From: a virus
Reading direction: 5' to 3' (one strand)
IMG/VR virus record: IMGVR_UViG_3300020477_000990
Location: 1 to 64,000 of that record
Length of the DNA stretch: 64,000 nucleotides
A model generated the notes under the pieces. The model had not been told where the DNA came from. It saw only the letters and a program-made list of their open reading frames with translations, and made no database searches. Position 1 is the stretch's first letter. Each line of letters starts with the position of its first letter. The translations under genes and the position numbers were made by a program. Shown here in pieces: positions 57,187 to 64,000 of this stretch.

Positions 57187-57507
57187 ATGACAGTAAAAAA
57201 GACAATAAAAGATGTGGTAGAAGAACAGGTCACACTCGCCATACAAGATAAGAAAAAACTAATTAAAAAGGTAACACCATTACATGATAGGTCATGGTAT
57301 GTTAAATGGGTATCCTCTTTTATTATAATAATAGCAATGGCACTTACAGCTCTAGATTGGCATCCGTACAATTTGTTTTTTCATTTAGTTGGTGTAACAG
57401 GATGGGGAATTGTTGGATATCTATGGCACGATAGAGCATTAATGTTATTAAATGGAATAGCCGTTGGTATATTTACGGCCGGAATTATCGGATTTTATAC
57501 AGGGTAA
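57187..57507 (+). CDS. Membrane protein, unknown
   Basis: The 106-residue protein has a charged N-terminal third and three transmembrane segments (about residues 37-53, 58-77 and 82-104). Its stop codon lies within the second terminator-promoter cassette. No family recognised. Confidence 0.6.
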   Translation: MTVKKTIKDVVEEQVTLAIQDKKKLIKKVTPLHDRSWYVKWVSSFIIIIAMALTALDWHPYNLFFHLVGVTGWGIVGYLWHDRALMLLNGIAVGIFTAGIIGFYTG

Positions 57508-57531
57508 GTCATTGAAATCATTGGCTTTTTT
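57507..57531 (+). terminator. Terminator hairpin, copy 2 of a duplicated cassette
   Basis: The hairpin is identical in its 20 stem-loop bases to 53974-53993 and is followed by T6. It begins at the last base of the upstream stop codon. Confidence 0.65.
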
Positions 57532-57546
57532 CTGATCAGATAATGG

Positions 57547-57574
57547 TTGACAGAATTCTATATGATGCTATACT
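57547..57574 (+). promoter_or_regulatory. Sigma-70-like promoter, cassette copy 2 (TTGACA-N16-TATACT)
   Basis: It is nearly identical to 54025-54052, including the CTATATGATGCTAT spacer end. It drives the VWA gene 30 nt downstream. Confidence 0.75.
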
Positions 57575-57604
57575 ATATATATAATTAGAAAAAGGAAGAG
57601 CTAG

Positions 57605-58855
57605 ATGACTTTTAAAACAACAACAAAATCAAAGATTAATAAGAAGCCAAAAATAGTGGCACAAACAGATGATGAAATTCGTGAAAGAATTGTACAAAGT
57701 AGAGTAAGACTTCTTTTAAAACATCCATTCTTTGGTAATCTAGCAACAAGATTGAAACTTAAAAACGCAGATGATTTTTGTCCTACCGCGGCAACTGATG
57801 GTAGACATTTTTATTATAATAGAGAATTTATTACTCCGTTAACACCTGAAGAATTAGACTTTCTTGTAGGCCATGAAGTGATGCATTGTGTTTATGATCA
57901 TATGGAAAGAAGAGAAGGAAGAAATCCTCAAATTTGGAATATGGCAACGGACTATGTGATAAATGGTCAGCTTGTTCGTGAAGGTCTTGGTAAAATGCCA
58001 AAACAAGGATTGCACGATTCAAAATATTATGATAAAAATTCAGATGAAGTATATCAAGATTTAGAGAAAAATGCAGTAGAAATTAAAGTTACTTTAGATA
58101 TGCATATGGATGGTGAAGGTCAACAAGGTAAAGGTGATCAACAAAATCCTGGAGACAAAGATGGTGAAGGTAAAGAAAAAATGCCAGTTATGTCTAAAGA
58201 AGAAAAAGAAAAATTAAAAGACGAAGTTAAAAATGCAGTATTACAAGCGGCACAGGCGGCAGGTGCTGGTAATGTTCCAAAAGGTGTTGAAAGACTTATT
58301 AAAAATATTACAGAACCTAAAATGGATTGGCGTTCGTTATTAGATCAGCATATTACATCAGTTGTAAAATCAGACTATTCATTTATGAGACCTTCAAGAA
58401 AAGGTTGGTCAGTAGATGCAGTATTACCTGGATTACAACCAGAACCAGCAGTAGATGTATGTGTTGCAATTGATACTTCAGGTTCTATTAGTGATAAGCA
58501 GTTGCAAACATTTTTAGCTGAAGTAAAAGGTATTATGGATTCATTCCAAGATTATAAAATACATATATGGAGTTTTGATACAGATGTTCATAATCCAGAA
58601 GTGTTTACACCAGATAAAGATATTACAGATTATAAGCCTGGTGGCTTTGGTGGTACAGAATTTACTGCCAATTGGGAATGGATGAAAGAAGAAGGTATAC
58701 AGCCTAAAAAATTAATTGTATTTACAGATGGTTATCCTTGGGGTTCATGGGGTGATGAAAACTATTGTGATACACTTTGGGTAATTCATTCTAATCACGA
58801 TAAAGATTTAGAAGCACCTTTTGGTGTAACTTGTCATTATGATGAGGTTGCTTAA
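57605..58855 (+). CDS. VWA-domain protein with N-terminal metallopeptidase-like domain (DUF2201 type)
   Basis: The 416-residue protein has a zinc-protease-like helix FLVGHEVMHCVYDHM with HEVMH at 90-94 (HExxH), an acidic/Gly linker at about 165-195, and a VWA domain with the MIDAS DTSGS at 290-294. This fits the DUF2201_N plus VWA-like architecture. It is the expected partner for the MoxR ATPase at 54087, sharing its promoter cassette. Possible roles are remodelling of a protein complex or regulated proteolysis during infection; none is proven. Confidence 0.88.
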   Translation: MTFKTTTKSKINKKPKIVAQTDDEIRERIVQSRVRLLLKHPFFGNLATRLKLKNADDFCPTAATDGRHFYYNREFITPLTPEELDFLVGHEVMHCVYDHMERREGRNPQIWNMATDYVINGQLVREGLGKMPKQGLHDSKYYDKNSDEVYQDLEKNAVEIKVTLDMHMDGEGQQGKGDQQNPGDKDGEGKEKMPVMSKEEKEKLKDEVKNAVLQAAQAAGAGNVPKGVERLIKNITEPKMDWRSLLDQHITSVVKSDYSFMRPSRKGWSVDAVLPGLQPEPAVDVCVAIDTSGSISDKQLQTFLAEVKGIMDSFQDYKIHIWSFDTDVHNPEVFTPDKDITDYKPGGFGGTEFTANWEWMKEEGIQPKKLIVFTDGYPWGSWGDENYCDTLWVIHSNHDKDLEAPFGVTCHYDEVA

Positions 58856-58983
58856 TGCTTTGGTTTTTATTATTTCTTTTACTATCAATTTATGCATTTG
58901 GATTTAAAAATGTTTTAAGGGTTAGTTTACTAACCTTTGCTATGCTATTTGTATTAGTTGTTTTTCTTGGAGTTATGGCATAA
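58855..58983 (+). CDS. Small membrane protein
   Basis: A 42-residue protein (MLWFLLFLLLSIYAFGF...) of two hydrophobic stretches, starting in a TAATG overlap with the VWA gene. Its end converges on the minus-strand gene with 30 nt overlap. Confidence 0.5.
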   Translation: MLWFLLFLLLSIYAFGFKNVLRVSLLTFAMLFVLVVFLGVMA

Positions 58984-59178
58984 CCTATCATCTAGGTGCT
59001 CACTAATTTTTTTAACTAGTTTAGAACTAGTATTTTCAAATATAAAAGGAAAGAAGGCATGAATAAATGTCATCATGCATAAAAGTAAAAATTTTATGCT
59101 ATATGATAATGAATGTATCATATGAGTGAAGTATGATTCACCGACACTATTAGGATGTTTCATAAATAGGTTTTTCAT
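58954..59178 (-). CDS. DUF6356-like small membrane protein
   Basis: The 74-residue protein has MKHPNSVGESYFTHMIHSL, one hydrophobic helix (FLLLCMMTFIHAFFPFIF) and ENTSSKLVKKISEHLDDR. This matches the pattern of a small alphaproteobacterial family (DUF6356, sometimes labelled capsule-related). The match is by eye. The ATG may be 59178 or, in frame, 59163. It lies 4 nt after the upstream minus-strand gene, so the two form a unit. Confidence 0.65.
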   Translation of the reverse strand: MKNLFMKHPNSVGESYFTHMIHSLSYSIKFLLLCMMTFIHAFFPFIFENTSSKLVKKISEHLDDRLCHNSKKNN

Positions 59179-59182
59179 TTTA

Positions 59183-59707
59183 CTACTCTATATTAGAATA
59201 GTCTACTGTAGAAGTATAATCGCGACACATTTGAGATTTTTCAAGTAGACCTTTAACAACATTAGCTATCATGGCAGGGTTTTCTTTGCCTTGTGCTAAC
59301 ACTAAACCTATAGACTGTTGAGTCTGGACCTGGTTACGTCTCATTTGTTCTATTAATCCTGGTAAAGGAAAATTGTAATCTTTTATTAATTTTTTAATAA
59401 CCATTTGAGATTTACTTTCAAACATTTGCCTTTGTGCTTTAATATTTGCAAGTAGTTCTTGCATACGTTGTAAATATTCTGTTGGGTAGCCTAAATTTGA
59501 ACCTACACCATAATTAACAGCCACTAACATCATTAAGTTATCATGGATTGCTCCACAGACAGTATATTCTCTAAAGTCACTTGCTATTGCTTGATATGTT
59601 GCATCGTTTGTATAGTCATGATTTTCATCTGGGTAAGTAACTGCTTGAACTGATGTTGTTAAACAGAATAGTATTACAAAAATAAAACCGACAATGCTCT
59701 TTCTCAT
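59183..59707 (-). CDS. Exported protein, unknown
   Basis: The 174-residue protein has a clear signal peptide (FIFVILFCLTTSVQA, cleavage near VQA-VT). The mature part is helical with two cysteines (VCGAIHDN, MCRDY) that could form a disulfide in the periplasm. It is one of only two minus-strand genes in the window. It is divergent from the HNH gene, with 78 nt between. No family recognised. Confidence 0.75.
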   Translation of the reverse strand: MRKSIVGFIFVILFCLTTSVQAVTYPDENHDYTNDATYQAIASDFREYTVCGAIHDNLMMLVAVNYGVGSNLGYPTEYLQRMQELLANIKAQRQMFESKSQMVIKKLIKDYNFPLPGLIEQMRRNQVQTQQSIGLVLAQGKENPAMIANVVKGLLEKSQMCRDYTSTVDYSNIE

Positions 59708-59769
59708 AATAATATTTAACTATATATTTTTCTATAATAACATACTGGTTAACTTGTAGTTTAGTTTAA

Positions 59770-59777
59770 GATAAATA
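59770..59777 (+). promoter_or_regulatory. Late-promoter-like box GATAAATA
   Basis: The box ends 8 nt before ATG 59786. It would give a leader of only a few bases for the HNH gene. Confidence 0.5.
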
Positions 59778-59785
59778 TTTTTGAA

Positions 59786-60322
59786 ATGAGTTCCACCTTA
59801 ATATTAAATTCAACTGGTTCCCCTTTAAGTTTACTTCCTATTAGTGCGGTTAATTGGCATTTATCAATTAAATTACTTGTTTTAGATAAGTTTAAGGTAT
59901 TAGATGAATATGAAGATTGGATTATCCACAGCCCATCAATGGAAATGAAAGTTCCAGCGGTAATGATAGCAAAAAGATATTTAAATTTAACAAGATATCC
60001 AAAGTTTTCGCGGGGTAATGTATATCTAAGAGATTTATTCACTTGTCAGTATTGTGGTTGTGAGCATGGCTGGAATGATTTAACATTAGATCATGTACTT
60101 CCAAGAGCAAAAGGAGGCAGGTCAGCTTGGGAAAACATTGTGACTGCCTGTCATGATTGTAATGTATCAAAAGGTGATGATAAGTTATCTCCAATGAAAG
60201 ATCCATATAAGCCACATTATTGGGAATTGGCCAATAAAAGAGCCAGGTATCCTGTTAAAGTTGGCCATCATAGTTGGGTAAAATATCTAAAATGGAATGA
60301 AAATCTTATTAATGTTGCATAA
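59786..60322 (+). CDS. HNH endonuclease
   Basis: The 178-residue protein has FTCQYCGCEHGWNDLTLDHVLPRAKGG followed by ENIVTACHDCNVSKGD. The C-x2-C pairs and the H-N-H residues of the nuclease core are complete. Such HNH proteins are common in T4-like marine phages, as free-standing or packaging nucleases. The N-terminal 80 residues are a separate helical region. Confidence 0.88.
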   Translation: MSSTLILNSTGSPLSLLPISAVNWHLSIKLLVLDKFKVLDEYEDWIIHSPSMEMKVPAVMIAKRYLNLTRYPKFSRGNVYLRDLFTCQYCGCEHGWNDLTLDHVLPRAKGGRSAWENIVTACHDCNVSKGDDKLSPMKDPYKPHYWELANKRARYPVKVGHHSWVKYLKWNENLINVA

Positions 60323-60330
60323 AATAAAGG

Positions 60331-60360
60331 TTGACAATAAATATTAAAGTATACTATAAT
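60331..60360 (+). promoter_or_regulatory. Sigma-70-like promoter (TTGACA-N18-TATAAT)
   Basis: Consensus hexamers lie upstream of ATG 60383, which has AAGGAG at 60369-60374. Confidence 0.7.
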
Positions 60361-60382
60361 AGAACAATAAGGAGTAAAAAAT

Positions 60383-60718
60383 ATGGCCGATACTCAAGAA
60401 GTAAAAAAACAAGAAGCAGTAGCACCTAGCCCAGATCAGGCAGTTGCTCCTCAATTAACAATTGCAGACTTAACACAATTGTTGAATATAATTGATGCCG
60501 CTTCTTCAAGAGGAGCCTTCAGAGCCAATGAACTTACTAACGTTGGTAGTGTAGTTGATAAACTTTCTAAGTTTTTACAATACGTTACAGACCAACAAAA
60601 AGCAGAAGCTGAAGCGAAAGCTAAAGCAGAAGGCGGATCAGTTGACGCAGGAACCGTAAGTGGTACTGATGCATCAGCTGGAAGTGGTTCAGGTGAATCT
60701 GAAGCTTCGAAAAAATAA
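60383..60718 (+). CDS. Unknown protein with acidic/Ala-rich tail
   Basis: The 111-residue protein has a helical core (LTIADLTQLLNIIDAASSRGAFRANELTNVGSVVDKLSKFL) and a low-complexity Ala/Ser/Gly/Glu C-terminus. It resembles abundant small phage proteins, but no family was recognised. Confidence 0.6.
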   Translation: MADTQEVKKQEAVAPSPDQAVAPQLTIADLTQLLNIIDAASSRGAFRANELTNVGSVVDKLSKFLQYVTDQQKAEAEAKAKAEGGSVDAGTVSGTDASAGSGSGESEASKK

Positions 60719-60750
60719 ATGAATAATAATTGCAATTAAGGAGAAACATC

Positions 60751-61377
60751 ATGACTGACATGATTAAACATACAGGTAGGATAGACTCAACTAACAGACG
60801 TGTTATTGTTGTATTTCCACAAATTCCTGAAGATCAAGAAAATTGTCTTGTAGTTGATGTTGATTCATTACCAGAGAAATATCACGATGGTTTAATGAAA
60901 ATAGTTGAATCAGCAGAATCGCAAGAATCAAATCAGTTGTATGAAGTATTAGGAAGAAATTTATTTTGGGATGGTAAAAATTGTTTGTCAACTTTGCACG
61001 AACAAGGTTTTTTAAGACGTGTTCCTGTTAATACAGTTACATTATTACCAAGACCAGATCAGTCTCTTCCATTAAAAGACTTTAATGCATACCAAAGTAT
61101 GGTAGCTGAAACAAAAACAACACCAGCAGAACCTACTGATGCTCAAACTACACGAGCTGGGGATATTACAAATCCAGCAGATGAAACTGACAGCGAAGGT
61201 ATAGCAAGAAATCTTTTAGTGCAGGCAGAATTACTTGAAAATGAAGCACGTCAAAAACGTGCAGAAGCAGAACAAGTGTCACCTGGTATACAGGTTAAAT
61301 TAGGTAAAGTTACTACCGTTGTTACAAAACGTGGTAGAGGAAGACCTAAAAAAGCCGAAGCTACAACGACTGCGTAA
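60751..61377 (+). CDS. Unknown protein with C-terminal AT-hook-like motif
   Basis: The 208-residue protein has a structured N-terminal half (HTGRIDSTNRRVIVVFPQIPEDQENC...) and a helical linker. The C-terminus holds KRGRGRPKKAE, an AT-hook-like DNA minor-groove binder. AAGGAG fits ATG 60751. It may bind the AT-rich phage DNA. Confidence 0.65.
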   Translation: MTDMIKHTGRIDSTNRRVIVVFPQIPEDQENCLVVDVDSLPEKYHDGLMKIVESAESQESNQLYEVLGRNLFWDGKNCLSTLHEQGFLRRVPVNTVTLLPRPDQSLPLKDFNAYQSMVAETKTTPAEPTDAQTTRAGDITNPADETDSEGIARNLLVQAELLENEARQKRAEAEQVSPGIQVKLGKVTTVVTKRGRGRPKKAEATTTA

Positions 61378-61393
61378 TTAATAATTATTAATT

Positions 61394-61439
61394 AATCTGC
61401 CTATGTTTTATGATAAATATTACGTAGGCAGATTTTTTT
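61394..61439 (+). terminator. 12-bp terminator with a late box in its loop
   Basis: AATCTGCCTATG pairs with CGTAGGCAGATT (one G-U), followed by a T7 run. The loop carries ATAAATA at 61413-61419, a late promoter-like box. The T run directly precedes ATG 61440. Confidence 0.85.
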
Positions 61440-61790
61440 ATGACAGAAGAGCAAAATTCAAATAGAAAATTTTTACCATCTAAAGAATCGGGAGATCACG
61501 ATCATGCGGAATTTAATAAAATAATGCATGAAATTGCTCCAAAAGAAATTCCAGCTAAATTTGTTGATATGATTAAAATTATCCGTAAAGATGGAACTGT
61601 TACTAATATGACAAGAGATGATATTGTTAATACTGTTCCTCTTGCAGGTCCAGTTGATTGGGAAAGCATAGCTGGTAATTATCATGATATCCGCGATATG
61701 GAAATTTATATAGATATGGATGCCTTAGAATATACAGTTCATAAAAATGTTCATCGAATGCTTGGTAAATTCTTTAAAAAAAGCAATTAA
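61440..61790 (+). CDS. Unknown acidic protein
   Basis: The 116-residue protein (MTEEQNSNRKFLPSKESGDHDHAE...) contains IIRKDGTVTNMTRDDIVNTVPLAGPVDW. It begins right after a terminator T run with no Shine-Dalgarno. Its transcript probably starts within the terminator, from the late-like box. No family recognised. Confidence 0.6.
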   Translation: MTEEQNSNRKFLPSKESGDHDHAEFNKIMHEIAPKEIPAKFVDMIKIIRKDGTVTNMTRDDIVNTVPLAGPVDWESIAGNYHDIRDMEIYIDMDALEYTVHKNVHRMLGKFFKKSN

Positions 61791-61821
61791 TTGACAATCT
61801 TATTAAAATATGTTATAAATA
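61791..61821 (+). promoter_or_regulatory. Composite promoter (TTGACA-N17-TATAAATA)
   Basis: A perfect -35 TTGACA at 61791-61796 is spaced 17 nt from TATAAATA (61814-61821). The second box is at once a sigma-70-like -10 (TATAAA) and a perfect T4-like late box. Confidence 0.65.
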
Positions 61822-61866
61822 CTAATACAAATTACCGTATTAAACAATAGGGGTTGGGGTAATATT

Positions 61867-62418
61867 ATGATAAAAACTATTTTAGCATTTCTTTATATTT
61901 CAGGCATTCTTGCCTTGGGAAGATTAATTCCACATCCACCAAACTTAACACCAATATTAGCCGCGGCTATTTTCGCTCCATACATTATTAATGATCGTTG
62001 GACAGCAATTGCAATTCCTTTAATGGCGATGTTTATTGCAGATTTAGTTATAGGGTTTCATCCATATATGTTATGGGTCTATGGTGCAATAGGTTTATCA
62101 ACTTTAATTAGTAAATGGTCAATGCAATTTAATAAAAAGTATATTCAATTAGGAGCAATGACAATAGTATCTTCTGTATTATTTTTTATAATAACAAATT
62201 TTGCAGTATGGACTATGTGGGATTACTATCCAAAAACATTAGATGGTTTAATAATGTGTTATACAATGGCAATACCATTTTTTCAAAATACATTATTAGG
62301 AACTATAATATATACAGCTCTAATGGCATCTTTAACTGTAGCATTAACTCGACCTTTTGAAAATACCTATGTACTGGTAATAAGCAAAGGAAGAGATTAT
62401 GTTAACAAACATTTTTAA
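61867..62418 (+). CDS. DUF6580-like membrane protein (putative transporter)
   Basis: The 183-residue protein has five to six hydrophobic helices. The start LGRLIPHPPNLTPILAAAIFAPYI and then FIADLVIGFHPYMLWVYG are typical of DUF6580 proteins (R-x2-PHPPNxTP, DLVxGFH), which resemble ECF-type vitamin transport components. It lies directly upstream of the TonB receptor gene and overlaps it by 20 nt, which suggests they work together in uptake. Family identification is by eye. ATTACC (61831) can pair with GGTAAT (61858), which would cover the GGGG ribosome-site region. Confidence 0.72.
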   Translation: MIKTILAFLYISGILALGRLIPHPPNLTPILAAAIFAPYIINDRWTAIAIPLMAMFIADLVIGFHPYMLWVYGAIGLSTLISKWSMQFNKKYIQLGAMTIVSSVLFFIITNFAVWTMWDYYPKTLDGLIMCYTMAIPFFQNTLLGTIIYTALMASLTVALTRPFENTYVLVISKGRDYVNKHF

Positions 62419-64000
62419 GTTAATAATAATATTTTTTATTTTTTTAGGAACAGCAAAAGCAAACGAATGCTATTGGGAAGAAATGAAAGACGAAACAATC
62501 GTTTGTGATTCGTTAGTTATTAATATACCAATATTTTTTACACAAACACCTTCACATAGAAGTAATGAAATACATAATAACGAATACATATTTCCAGACA
62601 ACGAAAGTATTCTAACAGATGCATTAAATGATGTAGCAAATTTTAATGCAGTACGTTCTGGATCAAAAGGACAACAAACATCGTTGTTTACTAGAGGAAC
62701 AAATTCAAATCATACATTAGTAACAATAAACGGATCAGCAATTACAGATCACTCAACAACTAATGGAGCAACAGATCTTAACAATGTAAATATAAATTTT
62801 GCAGATGGTATACATTTGTATACAGGTCCTATGAGTACTATATATGGACCTAATGCAATAGGTGGTGTAGTTGATATTAAAACAAGTGATGTTAAAGAAA
62901 ATGAAGTAGTAGTTACTTATGGATCTAACAATACCAAACAAACACATATTACAATTAGTGAAGGACTTACAAACTTTGGAATAAATTTTGAAGAATCAGA
63001 TGGTATATCAGTTTATCCAAAAGGTGATGAAAAAGATGGATACAACATACTTGGATTTAACTTTGGGCATTTAACAAAAATTGATAATACAGAAATTAAA
63101 ATAACAGGAATAACAAATAATACAGAATCAGATTTAGATGCCTCGGGTGCAGATGATTTAGACTATACAGCAGATACTAAATTCCATTTTGGACAAATAC
63201 AAACGTCTACAGAATTTGATGATGGAATTCTTAAATCAGTTTTAGATGCTACCTATTGGGATAGAGAATATGTAAATGGAACTGAACTTGATGAATATGA
63301 TTCTTCAGCTATACATTCAGCAACTGATTGGATAACACACACAGACAAAGTATCAACTAAAACTGGAATAGATACTGTTTGGTATAGTGCAGAATTTAAC
63401 AACAGAGGATCTTATAATTCTTCTGTAGATAAAGAAGCAAATACAACTGGAATATATCATAACTTTGATTATGTAACTGATTTAGATATAGTAGTGTCAG
63501 GTGGTTTACGTTATGATTATAATTCAATAGTAGAAGGGCAATCAACATACAGGGTTGGTACAGCATACAAAGGACTTTACTTTAGTAGGTCAACAGGGTA
63601 TAGAGCACCAACACTATATGAATTATATGGTGCAGACAATTACGGGTATAGTGGTAATGAAAATTTAAAAGCAGAAACTTCTGTAACAAATGAAGTAGGA
63701 TATAAATTTGGTAACCAAACGGTAAATGGTAATATTAGTGTTTACTCTACAAAAATAGAAGATATGATTACATACGGAAATTCTACTTATAGTAATGACA
63801 GTAATGGTACGTCAACAATGAAAGGTGGAGATATAAAACTTAACTACTACAAAGGAAATTATGGTTTTCATAATAGTATAGCATTTACGTCAGCACAAGA
63901 CTCAACTGATAATTGGTTAAAAAGAAGACCACATACGATTATCAATTCATCAGTTAGTTATTATAAAGATGATTTTTATATTTCTCCAAGTATAAATTAT
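62399..64000 (+). CDS. TonB-dependent outer-membrane receptor (BtuB-like), incomplete
   Basis: The open frame runs 534 codons to the window edge. It starts with a signal peptide (FKLIIIFFIFLGTAKA). A plug domain follows (SLFTRGTNSNHTLVTINGSAI, then YTGPMSTIYGPNAIGGVVDI), and then beta-barrel strands, including RSTGYRAPTLYELYG, a well-known block of BtuB/TonB receptors. ATG 62399 follows GGAAGAG and overlaps the DUF6580 gene. A TonB box is not clear (LVINIP). Such receptors import vitamin B12, haem or siderophores with host TonB. One in a phage genome is unexpected. Confidence 0.9.
   Translation, partial: MLTNIFKLIIIFFIFLGTAKANECYWEEMKDETIVCDSLVINIPIFFTQTPSHRSNEIHNNEYIFPDNESILTDALNDVANFNAVRSGSKGQQTSLFTRGTNSNHTLVTINGSAITDHSTTNGATDLNNVNINFADGIHLYTGPMSTIYGPNAIGGVVDIKTSDVKENEVVVTYGSNNTKQTHITISEGLTNFGINFEESDGISVYPKGDEKDGYNILGFNFGHLTKIDNTEIKITGITNNTESDLDASGADDLDYTADTKFHFGQIQTSTEFDDGILKSVLDATYWDREYVNGTELDEYDSSAIHSATDWITHTDKVSTKTGIDTVWYSAEFNNRGSYNSSVDKEANTTGIYHNFDYVTDLDIVVSGGLRYDYNSIVEGQSTYRVGTAYKGLYFSRSTGYRAPTLYELYGADNYGYSGNENLKAETSVTNEVGYKFGNQTVNGNISVYSTKIEDMITYGNSTYSNDSNGTSTMKGGDIKLNYYKGNYGFHNSIAFTSAQDSTDNWLKRRPHTIINSSVSYYKDDFYISPSINY

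Noticed and set aside
61791-61866. Cobalamin riboswitch in front of the DUF6580/TonB receptor genes
   Set aside because: The leader is under 80 nt and lacks the B12-box and other conserved riboswitch segments.
1-64000. Host chromosome with integrated phage
   Set aside because: Phage-type genes and late promoters are spread through the whole window, and no chromosomal operon, integrase or attachment site is visible. The right end remains to be confirmed because of the TonB receptor.
1-64000. CRISPR array or insertion sequence
   Set aside because: No regularly spaced direct repeats outside the coding repeats of the fibre gene, and no transposase-like frame with terminal inverted repeats.

Overview
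The window is a strongly AT-rich, gene-dense piece of what I read as a large T4-like (contractile-tail type) phage genome. It holds a family B DNA polymerase, a T4-type clamp loader and sliding clamp, an RNase H/5'-3' exonuclease, MazG, a very large repetitive tail fibre gene, a peptidoglycan peptidase, and T4-like late promoters (TATAAATA and close variants) beside host-like sigma-70 promoters (TTGACA-N16/18-TATAAT). No bacterial ribosomal, chromosomal replication or core metabolic operons are present. The gene style (AT richness, FolE, MazG, GroES-like, CGFS glutaredoxin, MoxR) resembles marine T4-like phages of alphaproteobacteria such as SAR11. That host assignment is inference only. Both ends are open: a tRNA starts at base 1 and a TonB-dependent receptor runs off the right edge.

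Layout. 1-7.1 kb: tRNA-Ala, a SufS cysteine desulfurase, tRNA-Gly, a methyltransferase, a degenerate Glu/Leu-type dehydrogenase, a gene with tRNA-Trp nested in frame inside it, a lipoprotein, small proteins and an M17 aminopeptidase. 7.1-11.1 kb: an Hfq homologue followed by a probable structured noncoding RNA, a histone H1-like protein, an A-type Fe-S carrier, a DNA polymerase III alpha-like fragment and a GroES-like protein. 11.1-20.3 kb: clamp loader, then nucleotide and sugar genes (glycosyltransferase, FolE, cytidylyltransferase, FkbM methyltransferase, phosphoribosyltransferase, HIT hydrolase, peroxiredoxin, QueE). 20.3-27.7 kb: exonuclease, a DegP-like protease, glutaredoxin, IF-1, a class 3 lipase and a spanin-like pair. 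27.7-41 kb: DnaJ, peptide deformylase, ClpA, a saccharopine-dehydrogenase-like enzyme, DNA polymerase, epimerase, sliding clamp, a TGT/DpdA-like enzyme and MazG. 41-53.3 kb: CGFS glutaredoxin, a possible QueD-like protein, a peptidase M15 and the receptor-binding module (subtilase, 1845-residue fibre, 658-residue fibre-associated protein). 53.3-64 kb: MoxR ATPase and VWA/metallopeptidase genes under near-identical terminator-promoter cassettes, a short minus-strand pair of exported/membrane proteins, an HNH endonuclease, an AT-hook protein, and a DUF6580 membrane protein next to a TonB-dependent receptor.

Functional themes. (1) Host takeover at the level of translation and proteostasis: Hfq, IF-1, peptide deformylase, DnaJ, GroES-like, ClpA, M17 aminopeptidase, DegP-like. 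(2) Fe-S and thiol chemistry: SufS, A-type carrier, two glutaredoxins, peroxiredoxin. (3) 7-deazaguanine chemistry: FolE, QueE and a DpdA-like transglycosylase, possibly protecting the phage DNA. (4) Cell-envelope traffic: TonB receptor with DUF6580, exported protease, lipase, glycan enzymes. Several genes sit 5-8 nt behind a promoter box, which suggests leaderless or nearly leaderless mRNAs.

All functions are read from sequence motifs by eye; no database search was run. Small genes without recognisable motifs are listed as unknown.
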